DNA of 64,000 nucleotides from Pseudomonas cremoricolorata DSM 17059 = NBRC 16634 (GTDB taxonomy: Bacteria; Pseudomonadota; Gammaproteobacteria; Pseudomonadales; Pseudomonadaceae): assembly GCF_000425745.1 (NCBI RefSeq), contig NZ_AUEA01000016.1, positions 1 to 64,000 on the forward strand, written 5' to 3'. Both the position numbers and the translations under genes were made by a program. Positions 8,119 to 16,794 of the stretch are shown here, piece after piece. Every line of letters begins with the position of its first letter. The first letter of the stretch is position 1. A model generated the notes under the pieces. The model did no database searches. It had not been told where the DNA came from and saw only the letters and a list, made by a program, of their open reading frames with translations.

Positions 8119-8759
8119 AAGCCTTCACCCAGCACACTGGTCTGGTCGCCCCGTTGGACCGCGCCAATGTCGACACCGACCAGATCATTCCCAAGCAGTT
8201 TCTCAAGTCGATCAAGCGCACCGGCTTTGGCCCCAACCTGTTCGATGAGTGGCGTTACCTCGACGTCGGCCAGCCGTACCAGGACAACAGCAAGCGCCCG
8301 CTGAACCACGAATTCGTGCTCAACCACGAGCGCTACCAGGGCGCCAGTGTGTTGCTGGCGCGGGAGAATTTCGGCTGCGGTTCGAGCCGTGAGCACGCAC
8401 CCTGGGCGCTGGACGAGTACGGTTTCCGCAGCGTCATCGCGCCAAGTTTTGCCGACATCTTCTACAACAACAGTTTCAAGAACGGCCTGCTGCCGATCAT
8501 TCTCAGCGACGAAGAAGTCGATGAGCTGTTCCGGCAGGTCGAAGCCAACCCGGGTTATCAATTGGTCGTCGACTTGCAGGCGCAAGCGGTGACTCGCCCA
8601 GATGGCAAGGTGCTGCACTTCGAAGTCGATGCCTTCCGCAAGCATTGCCTGCTCAACGGCCTGGACGACATCGGCCTGACCTTGCAGGACAGTGACTCGA
8701 TCAAGTCCTTCGAGGACCGTCACCGCGCCAGCCAGCCGTGGCTGTTCCGTGATGCCTGA
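8115..8759 (+). CDS. leuD: 3-isopropylmalate dehydratase small subunit
   Basis: This 214-aa swivel-domain partner of LeuC completes the active site for 2-isopropylmalate isomerisation. The conserved loop GCGSSREHAPWAL is intact, and the length is typical of the bacterial two-subunit enzyme. The start overlaps the leuC stop by 4 nt, so the pair is translationally coupled. After leuD there are 96 nt without a gene before the methyltransferase. That gap holds AGGAG just before the next ATG and no terminator, so the operon probably continues. Confidence 0.98.
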   Translation: MKAFTQHTGLVAPLDRANVDTDQIIPKQFLKSIKRTGFGPNLFDEWRYLDVGQPYQDNSKRPLNHEFVLNHERYQGASVLLARENFGCGSSREHAPWALDEYGFRSVIAPSFADIFYNNSFKNGLLPIILSDEEVDELFRQVEANPGYQLVVDLQAQAVTRPDGKVLHFEVDAFRKHCLLNGLDDIGLTLQDSDSIKSFEDRHRASQPWLFRDA

Positions 8760-8855
8760 GTGAAAGAGTGAGCGTTACGCGGATCGACACGCTTGAAGCA
8801 GGGGCGGGGAGGTCCGTGAGGCAGGAAATCGATCGAGCACCCACAGGAGCCACTG

Positions 8856-9620
8856 ATGACCCACAGCACCCACAGCGATGTCGTTCAGCGCCAGTTCGGC
8901 GAGCAGGCCAATGCTTACTTGAGCAGCGCCGTTCATGCCCAGGGCAGTGAGTTCGCGCTGCTTCAGGCCGAGCTGTCTGGGCAGAGTGATGCGCGGCTGC
9001 TGGATCTGGGCTGCGGGGCCGGCCATGTCAGCTTTCAGGTTGCGCCGCTGGTGGCCGAGGTCGTGGCTTATGACCTGTCGCAATCGATGCTCGATGTGGT
9101 GGCCGGTGCTGCCCATGAGCGGGGTCTGAACAATATCGTCACCGAACGGGGCGCCGCCGAGCGGCTGCCGTTCGACGACCAGGCATTCGATTTCGTCTTT
9201 AGCCGCTACTCGGCCCATCACTGGAATGACCTGGGCCTGGCCCTGCGCGAAGTGCGTCGGGTGCTCAAGCCCGGTGGCGTGGCGGCGTTCGTCGACGTGA
9301 TGTCGCCGGGCACGCCGTTGCTCGATACCTACCTGCAAAGCGTCGAGTTGCTGCGTGACACCAGCCATGTGCGCGACTACAGCGCCGCCGAATGGCTGCG
9401 TCAGGTCAGCGACGCCGGCCTGCATGTGCGCCGTCATAGCCGCCAGCGCCTGCGTCTTGAGTTCGCCAGCTGGGTCGAGCGCATGCGTACCCCCGAGCCG
9501 CTGCGCGTTGCGGTGCGCCAGGTGCAGCAGGCAATGGGCGAAGAAGTGCGGCAGTATTACCAGATCGCCGAAGACGGCTCGTTCAGTACCGATGTGCTGG
9601 TGCTGTTCGCCGAACGATGA
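8856..9620 (+). CDS. Class I SAM-dependent methyltransferase (UbiE/Methyltransf_11 type) in the leu operon
   Basis: This 254-aa protein has the Rossmann SAM-binding motif I (LLDLGCGAG, residues 48-56), an acidic residue at the end of strand 2 (VAYDLSQSML) and the post-motif segment FDFVFSRYSAHHW typical of Methyltransf_11 enzymes. It probably methylates a small molecule in the cytoplasm; the substrate cannot be read from sequence. It sits between leuD and leuB on the same strand, with AGGAG 8 nt before the ATG and a 54-nt gap to leuB, so it is likely co-transcribed with leucine genes although leucine synthesis needs no methylation. Confidence 0.87.
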   Translation: MTHSTHSDVVQRQFGEQANAYLSSAVHAQGSEFALLQAELSGQSDARLLDLGCGAGHVSFQVAPLVAEVVAYDLSQSMLDVVAGAAHERGLNNIVTERGAAERLPFDDQAFDFVFSRYSAHHWNDLGLALREVRRVLKPGGVAAFVDVMSPGTPLLDTYLQSVELLRDTSHVRDYSAAEWLRQVSDAGLHVRRHSRQRLRLEFASWVERMRTPEPLRVAVRQVQQAMGEEVRQYYQIAEDGSFSTDVLVLFAER

Positions 9621-9674
9621 GAATGACCCGGTGCGCCCAACACAGGCGCACCGTTCGACTGTATAGAGGAAAGC

Positions 9675-10757
9675 ATGAGCAAGCAGATTCTGATTCTCCC
9701 AGGTGATGGCATCGGTCCGGAAATCATGGCCGAGGCAGTCAAGGTGCTGGACGTTGCCAACGACAAGTTCCAGCTCGACTTCACCCTGGAACACGACGTC
9801 ATCGGTGGTGCTGCCATCGACAAGCACGGCGTGCCACTGGCCGACGAAACCCTGGAGCGTGCGCGCAAGGCCGATGCCGTGCTGCTGGGCGCCGTGGGTG
9901 GGCCGAAATGGGACAAGATCGAGCGTGACATTCGTCCTGAGCGCGGCTTGCTGAAAATCCGTGCGCAACTGGGCCTGTTCGCCAACCTGCGCCCGGCCAT
10001 CCTCTATCCGCAGCTGGCCGACGCTTCCTCGCTCAAACCCGAAATCGTTTCCGGCCTGGACATCCTCATCGTCCGTGAGCTCACCGGCGGCATCTACTTC
10101 GGTGCCCCACGCGGTCAGCGCGAGCTGGAAGGTGGTGAGCGCCAGGCGTACGACACCCTGCCGTACAGCGAAAGCGAAATCCGCCGCATCGCCCGTGTCG
10201 GCTTCGACATGGCCCAGGTGCGTGGCAAGAAGCTCTGCTCGGTGGACAAGGCCAACGTGCTGGCTTCCAGCCAGCTGTGGCGCGAAGTGGTCGAAGACGT
10301 GGCCAAGGATTACCCGGACGTCGAGCTCAGCCACATGTACGTCGATAACGCTGCCATGCAGCTGGTGCGTGCGCCCAAGCAGTTCGACGTGATGGTGACC
10401 GACAACATGTTCGGCGACATCCTGTCCGACGAAGCCTCGATGCTCACCGGTTCCATCGGCATGCTGCCGTCGGCATCGCTGGATGCCGACAACAAGGGCA
10501 TGTACGAACCGTGCCACGGCTCGGCGCCGGATATCGCCGGCCAGGGCATCGCCAACCCGCTGGCGACCATTCTGTCGGTGTCGATGATGCTGCGTTACAG
10601 CTTCAACCAGAGCGCCGCTGCCGATGCCATCGAGCAGGCCGTGAGCAACGTGCTCGACCAGGGTCTGCGTACCGGCGACATCTTCTCTGAAGGCAGCCGC
10701 AAGGTCGGTACCCGGGAAATGGGCGACGCAGTAGTCGCGGCCCTGCGGAATCTGTAA
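9675..10757 (+). CDS. leuB: 3-isopropylmalate dehydrogenase
   Basis: This 360-aa enzyme oxidatively decarboxylates 3-isopropylmalate to 2-oxoisocaproate with NAD, the third step of leucine synthesis. The N-terminal ILPGDGIGPEI, the substrate-binding RELTGGIYFG and the metal-binding DNMFGDILSDEAS all match the LeuB family rather than isocitrate dehydrogenase. AGAGGAAAG precedes the ATG at good spacing. It follows the methyltransferase gene and ends before a GC-rich hairpin at 10769. Confidence 0.98.
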   Translation: MSKQILILPGDGIGPEIMAEAVKVLDVANDKFQLDFTLEHDVIGGAAIDKHGVPLADETLERARKADAVLLGAVGGPKWDKIERDIRPERGLLKIRAQLGLFANLRPAILYPQLADASSLKPEIVSGLDILIVRELTGGIYFGAPRGQRELEGGERQAYDTLPYSESEIRRIARVGFDMAQVRGKKLCSVDKANVLASSQLWREVVEDVAKDYPDVELSHMYVDNAAMQLVRAPKQFDVMVTDNMFGDILSDEASMLTGSIGMLPSASLDADNKGMYEPCHGSAPDIAGQGIANPLATILSVSMMLRYSFNQSAAADAIEQAVSNVLDQGLRTGDIFSEGSRKVGTREMGDAVVAALRNL

Positions 10758-10768
10758 TCTCTCTGCCC

Positions 10769-10796
10769 CCGCCACCCTTTTCCCAGTCGGTGGCGG
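10769..10796 (+). repeat. GC-rich hairpin between leuB and asd
   Basis: CCGCCACC (10769-10776) pairs perfectly with GGTGGCGG (10789-10796) across a 12-nt loop. Only CCCACTTTT follows, so it may be a weak terminator or a processing hairpin separating leuB from asd. Confidence 0.55.
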
Positions 10797-10823
10797 CCCA
10801 CTTTTAGCAAAGGTGTAGTTGCG

Positions 10824-11936
10824 ATGAAACGTGTAGGTCTGATCGGTTGGCGTGGAATGGTCGGTTCCGTGCTCATGCAGCGGATGCTGGAGGAACAGGA
10901 CTTCGACCTGATCGAACCGGTGTTCTTCACCACCTCCAATGTCGGTGGCCAAGGTCCGCAAATCGGCAAGGAAACCGCGCCGCTGAAAGATGCCTACAGC
11001 ATTGATGAGCTTAAAACCCTTGACGTCATCCTGACGTGCCAGGGCGGCGACTACACCAACGAAGTCTTCCCCAAGCTGCGCGAAGCCGGCTGGCAGGGCT
11101 ACTGGATCGATGCGGCCTCGTCGCTGCGCATGAAAGACGACGCCGTGATCGTGCTCGACCCGGTCAACCGTCGGGTGATCGACCAGCAGCTCGACGCAGG
11201 CACCAAGAACTACATCGGCGGCAACTGCACCGTCAGCCTGATGCTGATGGGCCTGGGTGGGTTGTTCGAGGCCGGACTGGTCGAGTGGATGACCGCTATG
11301 ACCTACCAGGCCGCCTCCGGCGCCGGCGCGCAGAACATGCGAGAGCTGATCCGCCAGATGGGTGCGACCCACGCGGCGGTTGCCGACGACCTGGCCAACC
11401 CTGCCAGCGCGATCCTCGACATCGACCGCAAGGTCGCCGAGGCCATGCGCAGCGAAGCCTACCCGACCGAAAACTTCGGTGTGCCGCTGGCCGGCAGCCT
11501 GATCCCGTGGATCGACAAGGAACTGCCGAACGGCCAGAGCCGTGAAGAGTGGAAGGCCCAGGCCGAGACCAACAAGATCCTCGGTCGCTTCAAGAGCCCG
11601 ATCCCGGTCGATGGTATCTGCGTGCGCATCGGTGCCATGCGCTGCCACAGCCAGGCGCTGACCATCAAGCTGAACAAGGACGTGCCACTGGCCGACATCG
11701 AAGGCATGATCAGCCAGCACAACCCTTGGGTGAAGCTGGTGCCCAACCAGCGCGAGCTGAGCATGCAGGAGCTGTCGCCGACCCAGGTCACCGGCACCCT
11801 GAACATCCCGGTAGGCCGGCTGCGCAAGCTGAACATGGGTTCGCACTACCTGGGCGCCTTCACCGTTGGCGACCAACTGCTGTGGGGCGCCGCCGAGCCG
11901 CTGCGGCGCATGCTGCGTATCCTGCTCGAGCGCTGA
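10824..11936 (+). CDS. asd: Aspartate-semialdehyde dehydrogenase
   Basis: This 370-aa enzyme reduces aspartyl phosphate to aspartate semialdehyde with NADPH, the branch point to lysine/diaminopimelate, threonine and methionine. The N-terminal GWRGMVGSVL is the nucleotide loop. The catalytic cysteine is C135 in GGNCTVSLM, and the acid/base histidine is H275 in RCHSQA, both as in the E. coli enzyme. The ATG has a modest ribosome site (AAAGGTG). It is followed by a strong terminator at 11964 and then by a second, divergent asd-like gene. Confidence 0.98.
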   Translation: MKRVGLIGWRGMVGSVLMQRMLEEQDFDLIEPVFFTTSNVGGQGPQIGKETAPLKDAYSIDELKTLDVILTCQGGDYTNEVFPKLREAGWQGYWIDAASSLRMKDDAVIVLDPVNRRVIDQQLDAGTKNYIGGNCTVSLMLMGLGGLFEAGLVEWMTAMTYQAASGAGAQNMRELIRQMGATHAAVADDLANPASAILDIDRKVAEAMRSEAYPTENFGVPLAGSLIPWIDKELPNGQSREEWKAQAETNKILGRFKSPIPVDGICVRIGAMRCHSQALTIKLNKDVPLADIEGMISQHNPWVKLVPNQRELSMQELSPTQVTGTLNIPVGRLRKLNMGSHYLGAFTVGDQLLWGAAEPLRRMLRILLER

Positions 11937-11963
11937 TCGGCCAGGTTATTCGGCGCAACACTG

Positions 11964-12000
11964 AAAACCCGTTCTGAGCCCTGCCAGAACGGGTTTTTTC
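11964..12000 (+). terminator. Intrinsic terminator downstream of asd
   Basis: AAAACCCGTTCT (11964-11975) pairs perfectly with AGAACGGGTTTT (11986-11997) across a 10-nt loop and runs into TTTTTTC. The A and T tracts on both sides could let it work in both directions. It marks the end of the leu/asd transcript. Confidence 0.92.
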
Positions 12001-12084
12001 ATGGCCACGACAGGGCGCTGCGTTGGCCTCGCCCAAGCAATGCGCGTACAGTGCCGCTCCCGTTCCACCTGAGGCAGAGCCCCC

Positions 12085-13089
12085 ATGAATCCTTCCCTCA
12101 ACGTTGCCGTCGTCGGCGCCACCGGCAGTGTCGGTGAAACCCTGGTGCAAATCCTCGAAGAGCTGGCGTTCCCGGTGGCCACGCTGCACCTGCTGGCAAG
12201 CATGGAATCGGCCGGCAGCAGTGTAATGTTCGCGGGCAAGAAGGTGCGCGTGCGTGAGGTCGACAGCTTCGACTTCAGCCAGGTGCGTCTGGCCTTTTTT
12301 GCCGCAGGTGCCGCAGTCAGCCGCAGCTACGCCGACAAGGCGCGGCAGGCGGGCTGCGCGGTGATCGATCTGTCCGGCGCTCTGGCAGACGCGCTGCCGC
12401 TGGTGCCAGAAGCCAATCCCGAGGCCTTGCACGGCCTGGCGCAGCCGGCGCGGGTGTGCAGCCCGAGCGCGGCGGCGGTGGCTCTTGCCGTGACGCTCGC
12501 GCCGCTGCGTCAGCACCTGGACATCGAACGCATTCAGGTCACCGCGTGCCTGGCGGTTTCCGCCCAGGGCCGCGAGGCGGTCAACGAGTTGGCGCGCCAG
12601 ACGGCAGAGCTGCTCAACGCGCGCCCGTTGGAGCCGCGTTTCTTCGATAGGCAGATGGCCTTCAACCTGCTGGGGCGGGTTGGCGAGGAGGATGAGCAGG
12701 GCCACAGCATGCTGGAGCGGCGCCTGGTCAGTGAGCTGCGGGTGCTGCTGGATCTGCCCGAGCTGAAGATTGCGGTCACCTGCATTCAAGTCCCGGTGTT
12801 TTTCGGCGATAGCTACAGTGTCAGCGTACATAGCCGCCGGCCAGTCGATCTGGCGGCGGTGCAAAGCGCCCTGGATGGCGCGAGCAGCGTCGAGCGGGTG
12901 GAAGCGGATGATTATCCGACACCGGTAGGGGACGCAGTGGGGCAGGACGTGGTCTATGTTGGACGTGTACGTCTCGGTATCGATGAGCCCGAGCAGCTCA
13001 ACCTGTGGATGACCACCGACAATGTGCGCAAAGGCGCGGCGCTCAACGCTGTGCAAGTGGCGCAATTGTTGATTAAAGACATGGCGTAA
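12085..13089 (+). CDS. Aspartate-semialdehyde dehydrogenase-like protein (USG-1 type), probably not an active Asd
   Basis: This 334-aa protein has the same two-domain fold as Asd, starting with the nucleotide loop VVGATGSVGETL. The catalytic cysteine position is kept (C125, in RVCSPSA), but the usual N-x-N-C context is lost. At the place of the active-site histidine the protein reads FFGDSYSV, with Asp (D242) instead of His. It is therefore unlikely to make aspartate semialdehyde. It follows asd and its terminator and precedes fimV, an order kept in pseudomonads. A role as a partner or scaffold is possible but unproven. Confidence 0.85.
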   Translation: MNPSLNVAVVGATGSVGETLVQILEELAFPVATLHLLASMESAGSSVMFAGKKVRVREVDSFDFSQVRLAFFAAGAAVSRSYADKARQAGCAVIDLSGALADALPLVPEANPEALHGLAQPARVCSPSAAAVALAVTLAPLRQHLDIERIQVTACLAVSAQGREAVNELARQTAELLNARPLEPRFFDRQMAFNLLGRVGEEDEQGHSMLERRLVSELRVLLDLPELKIAVTCIQVPVFFGDSYSVSVHSRRPVDLAAVQSALDGASSVERVEADDYPTPVGDAVGQDVVYVGRVRLGIDEPEQLNLWMTTDNVRKGAALNAVQVAQLLIKDMA

Positions 13090-13110
13090 AAGATACTGAG
13101 CGGCAATTTT

Positions 13111-13137
13111 GTCCTGAAATCGAAGGGTTTTCAGGAC
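13111..13137 (+). repeat. Hairpin upstream of the fimV ribosome site
   Basis: GTCCTGAAA (13111-13119) pairs with TTTCAGGAC (13129-13137) across a 9-nt loop. No T run follows on the + strand. It lies just before the fimV Shine-Dalgarno (AAGGAAGAGG from 13147), so it could affect fimV translation or end the upstream transcript. Confidence 0.5.
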
Positions 13138-13158
13138 GATTCTTACAAGGAAGAGGTC

Positions 13159-15753
13159 ATGCTTCGAATTCGCAAACGAGTACTCGCCATCGCGATAGCG
13201 TCGGTGTTGTCGTCTGGCATGGCCAACGCCCTGGTGCTGGGCGAACTGACTGTCAACTCGGCGCAGAACCAGCCGCTGGATGCCGAGATCGAGCTGCTCG
13301 ATGTGCGCGATCTGACTGCCGCGCAAGTGGCGCCAAGCCTGGCGCCGGCCGAGGAGTTCAGCAAGGCCGGCGTCGCGTATCCGGCCTATCTGCAAGACCT
13401 GACCTTCACCCCGGTCATCATTCCCAACGGTCGAAGCCTGTTGCGGGTGACCTCCAGTCGTCCCGTCGCGGCACCGCTGGTGCGTGTGCTGGTGCAGGTG
13501 ATGTGGCCGCAGGGGCGTCTGTTGCGTGACTACAGCCTGCGTCTTGATCGCCCGGCGGCAGAGCAGGCCAGTGCCGGCAATACCGTTGCCCCTGCGCAGA
13601 GCGCGGGCAGCTACACCACCAAGCGCCGCGATACGCTTTGGCAGATTGCCGCTCGCAACAGCAACGGTGGCTCGATCCAGCAGACCATGCTGGCGATCCA
13701 GGCGCTCAATCCCGATGCGTTCATTGGCAACAACATCAACCTGCTCAAGGCCGGGCAGGTGTTGCGTCTGCCCGATCAGGCGCAGGCACAAAGCATTCCT
13801 CAGGGCGAAGCCGTCGCCGAGGTGGCCGAGCAGTACGCGGCCTGGCGCGAAGGCCGGCGTCTTGGACCGCGCGCCAGGCAGCTCGATGCCACGCGCCGCG
13901 GTGAGGCCCAGGCTGCGCCTGATCGCATCGCCCAAGGCGACAACCTGCGCCTGGTCGCGCCGCAGACGCAAGCGGACGCGGCCAGTGGCAACGGCGTCAA
14001 TGACCAGCTGGCGGTGGCCCAGGAGAGCCTGGATACCACGCGCCGCGACAATGAAGAGCTCAAGAGCCGCATGGGCGATCTGCAAAGCCAGCTGGACAAG
14101 CTGGAGAAGCTCATCGCTCTGAAGAACGATCAACTGGCGCGGCTCCAGGCCCAGGGCGACGCCCCTGCGGCGCCTGCTGCGGCGACCGAGCCTGCGCCGG
14201 TGCAAGCGCCCGCAGCGGCTACCCCACCCCCAGTGGTCGCCGACCCGGCACCGATCGCCCCTGTGGTCGAGCCGGCGCCGGCGGTGGTCGATACCGAGCC
14301 AGGCGCCGATCAGCCAGAGCAAACCCAGGACACCGCCGCCCCAACCCAAAGTACGCTCGACAGCCTGCTGGGCAACCCCGTGCTGCTTGGCTTGATCGCC
14401 GGCTCCTTGTTCCTGGTGTTGCTGTTGCTGCTGTTGCTCCTGGCCCGCAAGCGCAAGGCCGAGCAAGAGGCGCAAAAGCACCTGCGCATGGCCCGCGAGC
14501 TGGAAGAAGAGGGGCCGCGCGATCCTGATTTCGACATGCCGCTGGACAGCGACGATACGCTGCTCAGCCCGCCGGTGACCCTGTCGCCCGCTGTGGTCGC
14601 CGCATCGGCAGCTGCCGCGTCGGCGGCAGCCTCGATCGCCGCGCATAACGCCCAGGTGGCGGCGGCCGATCCGGTCGACACGGCGTTGTTGCAGGCTCAG
14701 CAATCGATCGACGCCGGCCGCCTGAATCAGGCGGCGCAAGGTCTCGAGCCGGTGGTTGCGGCCCACCCGCAGCGCAGCGATGCACGTTTGAAGCTGATGG
14801 AGGTGTACGCCCGTCAGGGTGATCAGGACGCCTTCGCCGAGCAAGAGCGGCTGCTGTCCGACTCGCCAAGCAATCACGAGGCGGTCGAAGCGCTCAAAGA
14901 GCGCTATCCCGCCATGCTGGCACTGGCCACTGGCCTGGGCGCTGCGGCATTGGCCGCTGAGATGGACGAGCAGTATGTGCAAGGCCTGCTGCAAGACAAG
15001 GCCCAGCCCGCGCAGGCGCCTGCGGCCGAGCCGAGCCCGGCGCCGCTCGATGAGCCTGCGCCCGGCAGTGCCCCCGGTGATGATGCGTTCGACCTGAGCC
15101 TGGACGACGAATTGGCTGGCGCCGCACCTGCGGCCGCTGTCCAGGAGCAGCCAGGGTTCGGGCCGGCATTGACCGAGCGCGATACGGTCGACGTCGAGCA
15201 GCTAGCCGACGACGATTTCGAGACCTTGCTCGCCCAGGCGCAGCTCGAGGCCCTCGAACCGCTCGCTCCTGCGGCTGCGGCAAAGGACGACGCAGCTGTA
15301 ACGGACGATTTCGCCGATTTCGACCTGGACCTCGCCGACACGTCGGCTGCGCCCGGGGCGCAAGCGGCTACCGATGTGGCGGCGAGTGAGCCGCCCTTGG
15401 CCGACGACTTCGATCTTTCCTTGTCGCTGGACGACGATTCACCCGCTGCCCGCCAGTTCGCCTCCGAGCTCGACGACGTCAACTCCGAGCTGGACAAGCT
15501 GTCCCAGAGCCTGGCCGCGCCTGCGCTGGACACGTCGGCAGCACCCGCGCCGGCTGAGCCTGATCCGGTCGATGATCTGGATTTCGACTTCTTCTCCGGC
15601 ACCGATGAAGTGACCACCAAGCTCGATCTGGCGCGTGCCTACGTCGACATGGGTGATCACCAGGGTGCGCGCGATATCCTCGATGAAGTGGTCAAGGACG
15701 GCGATCAAGCCCAGCGTCAGGAAGCCGAAGAGCTGCTTGGACGTCTGGTCTGA
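13159..15753 (+). CDS. fimV: FimV-family polar hub protein (LysM, TM, TPR)
   Basis: This 864-aa inner-membrane protein organises the cell pole. Relatives act in type IV pilus assembly, twitching and cAMP signalling. In order it has a signal peptide (residues 1-24, ending MANA), the FimV N-terminal domain to about 135, a LysM peptidoglycan-binding domain at about 151-205, a coiled coil near 290-330, a Pro/Ala-rich linker, one transmembrane helix at about 408-430, a cytoplasmic TPR-like stretch, a long acidic region and the conserved FimV C-terminal motif at about 819-864. The acidic DD-rich cytoplasmic part is typical. It is flanked by hairpins. Confidence 0.93.
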   Translation: MLRIRKRVLAIAIASVLSSGMANALVLGELTVNSAQNQPLDAEIELLDVRDLTAAQVAPSLAPAEEFSKAGVAYPAYLQDLTFTPVIIPNGRSLLRVTSSRPVAAPLVRVLVQVMWPQGRLLRDYSLRLDRPAAEQASAGNTVAPAQSAGSYTTKRRDTLWQIAARNSNGGSIQQTMLAIQALNPDAFIGNNINLLKAGQVLRLPDQAQAQSIPQGEAVAEVAEQYAAWREGRRLGPRARQLDATRRGEAQAAPDRIAQGDNLRLVAPQTQADAASGNGVNDQLAVAQESLDTTRRDNEELKSRMGDLQSQLDKLEKLIALKNDQLARLQAQGDAPAAPAAATEPAPVQAPAAATPPPVVADPAPIAPVVEPAPAVVDTEPGADQPEQTQDTAAPTQSTLDSLLGNPVLLGLIAGSLFLVLLLLLLLLARKRKAEQEAQKHLRMARELEEEGPRDPDFDMPLDSDDTLLSPPVTLSPAVVAASAAAASAAASIAAHNAQVAAADPVDTALLQAQQSIDAGRLNQAAQGLEPVVAAHPQRSDARLKLMEVYARQGDQDAFAEQERLLSDSPSNHEAVEALKERYPAMLALATGLGAAALAAEMDEQYVQGLLQDKAQPAQAPAAEPSPAPLDEPAPGSAPGDDAFDLSLDDELAGAAPAAAVQEQPGFGPALTERDTVDVEQLADDDFETLLAQAQLEALEPLAPAAAAKDDAAVTDDFADFDLDLADTSAAPGAQAATDVAASEPPLADDFDLSLSLDDDSPAARQFASELDDVNSELDKLSQSLAAPALDTSAAPAPAEPDPVDDLDFDFFSGTDEVTTKLDLARAYVDMGDHQGARDILDEVVKDGDQAQRQEAEELLGRLV

Positions 15754-15772
15754 GCCGCGCTTGACGCTGCCG

Positions 15773-15800
15773 CACCTGCTGCCAGCAAAGGCGGCAGGTG
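15773..15800 (+). repeat. Hairpin between fimV and truA
   Basis: CACCTGCTGCC (15773-15783) pairs with GGCGGCAGGTG (15790-15800), 11 bp with one G-T pair and a 6-nt loop. No T run follows, so a simple intrinsic terminator is doubtful; a 3'-end processing or stabilising role is possible. Confidence 0.55.
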
Positions 15801-15838
15801 CCCGATCGAGCGACAAGCGTTTCCCTGTGGGTCGGCCC

Positions 15839-15847
15839 TGATATAAT
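15839..15847 (+). promoter_or_regulatory. Extended -10 promoter for truA
   Basis: TGATATAAT (15839-15847) is a perfect extended -10, TGN-TATAAT. The expected -35 position has no good match, which is usual for extended -10 promoters. It would start a transcript near 15854, about 27 nt before the truA TTG. Confidence 0.65.
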
Positions 15848-15880
15848 CCGGCGTTTTTCCGATCCGCAGGTCCGTTCGTT

Positions 15881-16735
15881 TTGAATACCATCGCCAATGA
15901 CCCGGCCGAGTCCGCTGCCGACGGCTTCACCCGCATCGCCCTGGGCGTCGAATACAAAGGCGCGCGCTACCGCGGCTGGCAGCGCCAGGCCAGTGGCGTG
16001 CCCAGCGTGCAGCAGGCGCTGGAACAGGCCCTGTCGATCGTCGCCGATGAGCCGATCACGGTGGTTTGCGCCGGGCGCACCGACGCCGGGGTACATGGCT
16101 GCGGGCAGGTGGTGCATTTCGATACCCGCGCACTGCGTGATCAGCGTGCCTGGACCATGGGCACCAACTACAACCTGCCACACGACATCAGCGTGAGCTG
16201 GGCGCAGCCAATGCCAGCGGATTTTCACGCACGTTTCAAGGCGGTCGCTCGGCGCTACCGCTATGTGATCTACAACGACCCGATTCGCCCGGCGCACCTG
16301 GCCGAGGAAGTCACCTGGAACCATCGGCCGCTGGATGTCCAGCGCATGAGCGAGGCGGCCGAGAGCCTGCTTGGCACCCATGATTTCAGTGCGTTTCGCG
16401 CCAGCCAGTGCCAGGCCAAGTCGCCGATCAAACACATTCATCACCTGCGCGTGACCCGACACGGACGCATGATCGTGCTGGATGTGCGGGCGACGGCGTT
16501 TCTGCATCACATGGTGCGCAACATCGCCGGCGTGCTGATGACCATCGGCGCTGGCGAGCGGCCCGTGCAGTGGGCGCGCGAAGTGCTCGAGGGGCGTGAT
16601 CGCCGCCAGGGCGGGGTGACGGCCCACCCCTACGGGTTGTATCTGGTGCGAGTGGAGTATCCCGAGGCCTATTCGCTGCCCGAGCGATATATAGGCCCAC
16701 ACTTTCTTACCGGCTACGAGGCATTGGTGGACTGA
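15881..16735 (+). CDS. truA: tRNA pseudouridine(38-40) synthase
   Basis: This 284-aa enzyme converts uridines 38-40 of the tRNA anticodon stem to pseudouridine. The catalytic aspartate is D68 in CAGRTDAGVHG, and FLHHMVRNIAG is the second conserved TruA segment. No ATG or GTG suits the N-terminus, so translation probably begins at TTG 15881, ten bases after a weak AGG, which suggests low initiation. A perfect extended -10 promoter lies just upstream. trpF follows 59 nt later on the same strand. Confidence 0.95.
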   Translation: MNTIANDPAESAADGFTRIALGVEYKGARYRGWQRQASGVPSVQQALEQALSIVADEPITVVCAGRTDAGVHGCGQVVHFDTRALRDQRAWTMGTNYNLPHDISVSWAQPMPADFHARFKAVARRYRYVIYNDPIRPAHLAEEVTWNHRPLDVQRMSEAAESLLGTHDFSAFRASQCQAKSPIKHIHHLRVTRHGRMIVLDVRATAFLHHMVRNIAGVLMTIGAGERPVQWAREVLEGRDRRQGGVTAHPYGLYLVRVEYPEAYSLPERYIGPHFLTGYEALVD

Positions 16736-16794
16736 CGCTGCCAGCGTCATTTGCTACCATCCGGCCCTTCATTCGCCAGCAAGGTTCGCCGCGC

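Noticed and set aside
8775..14994. Two very long antisense open frames across leuB/asd and asd-like/fimV
   Set aside because: Both cover several certain genes and intergenic regions and have no motif. GC-rich third positions suppress stops on the opposite strand.
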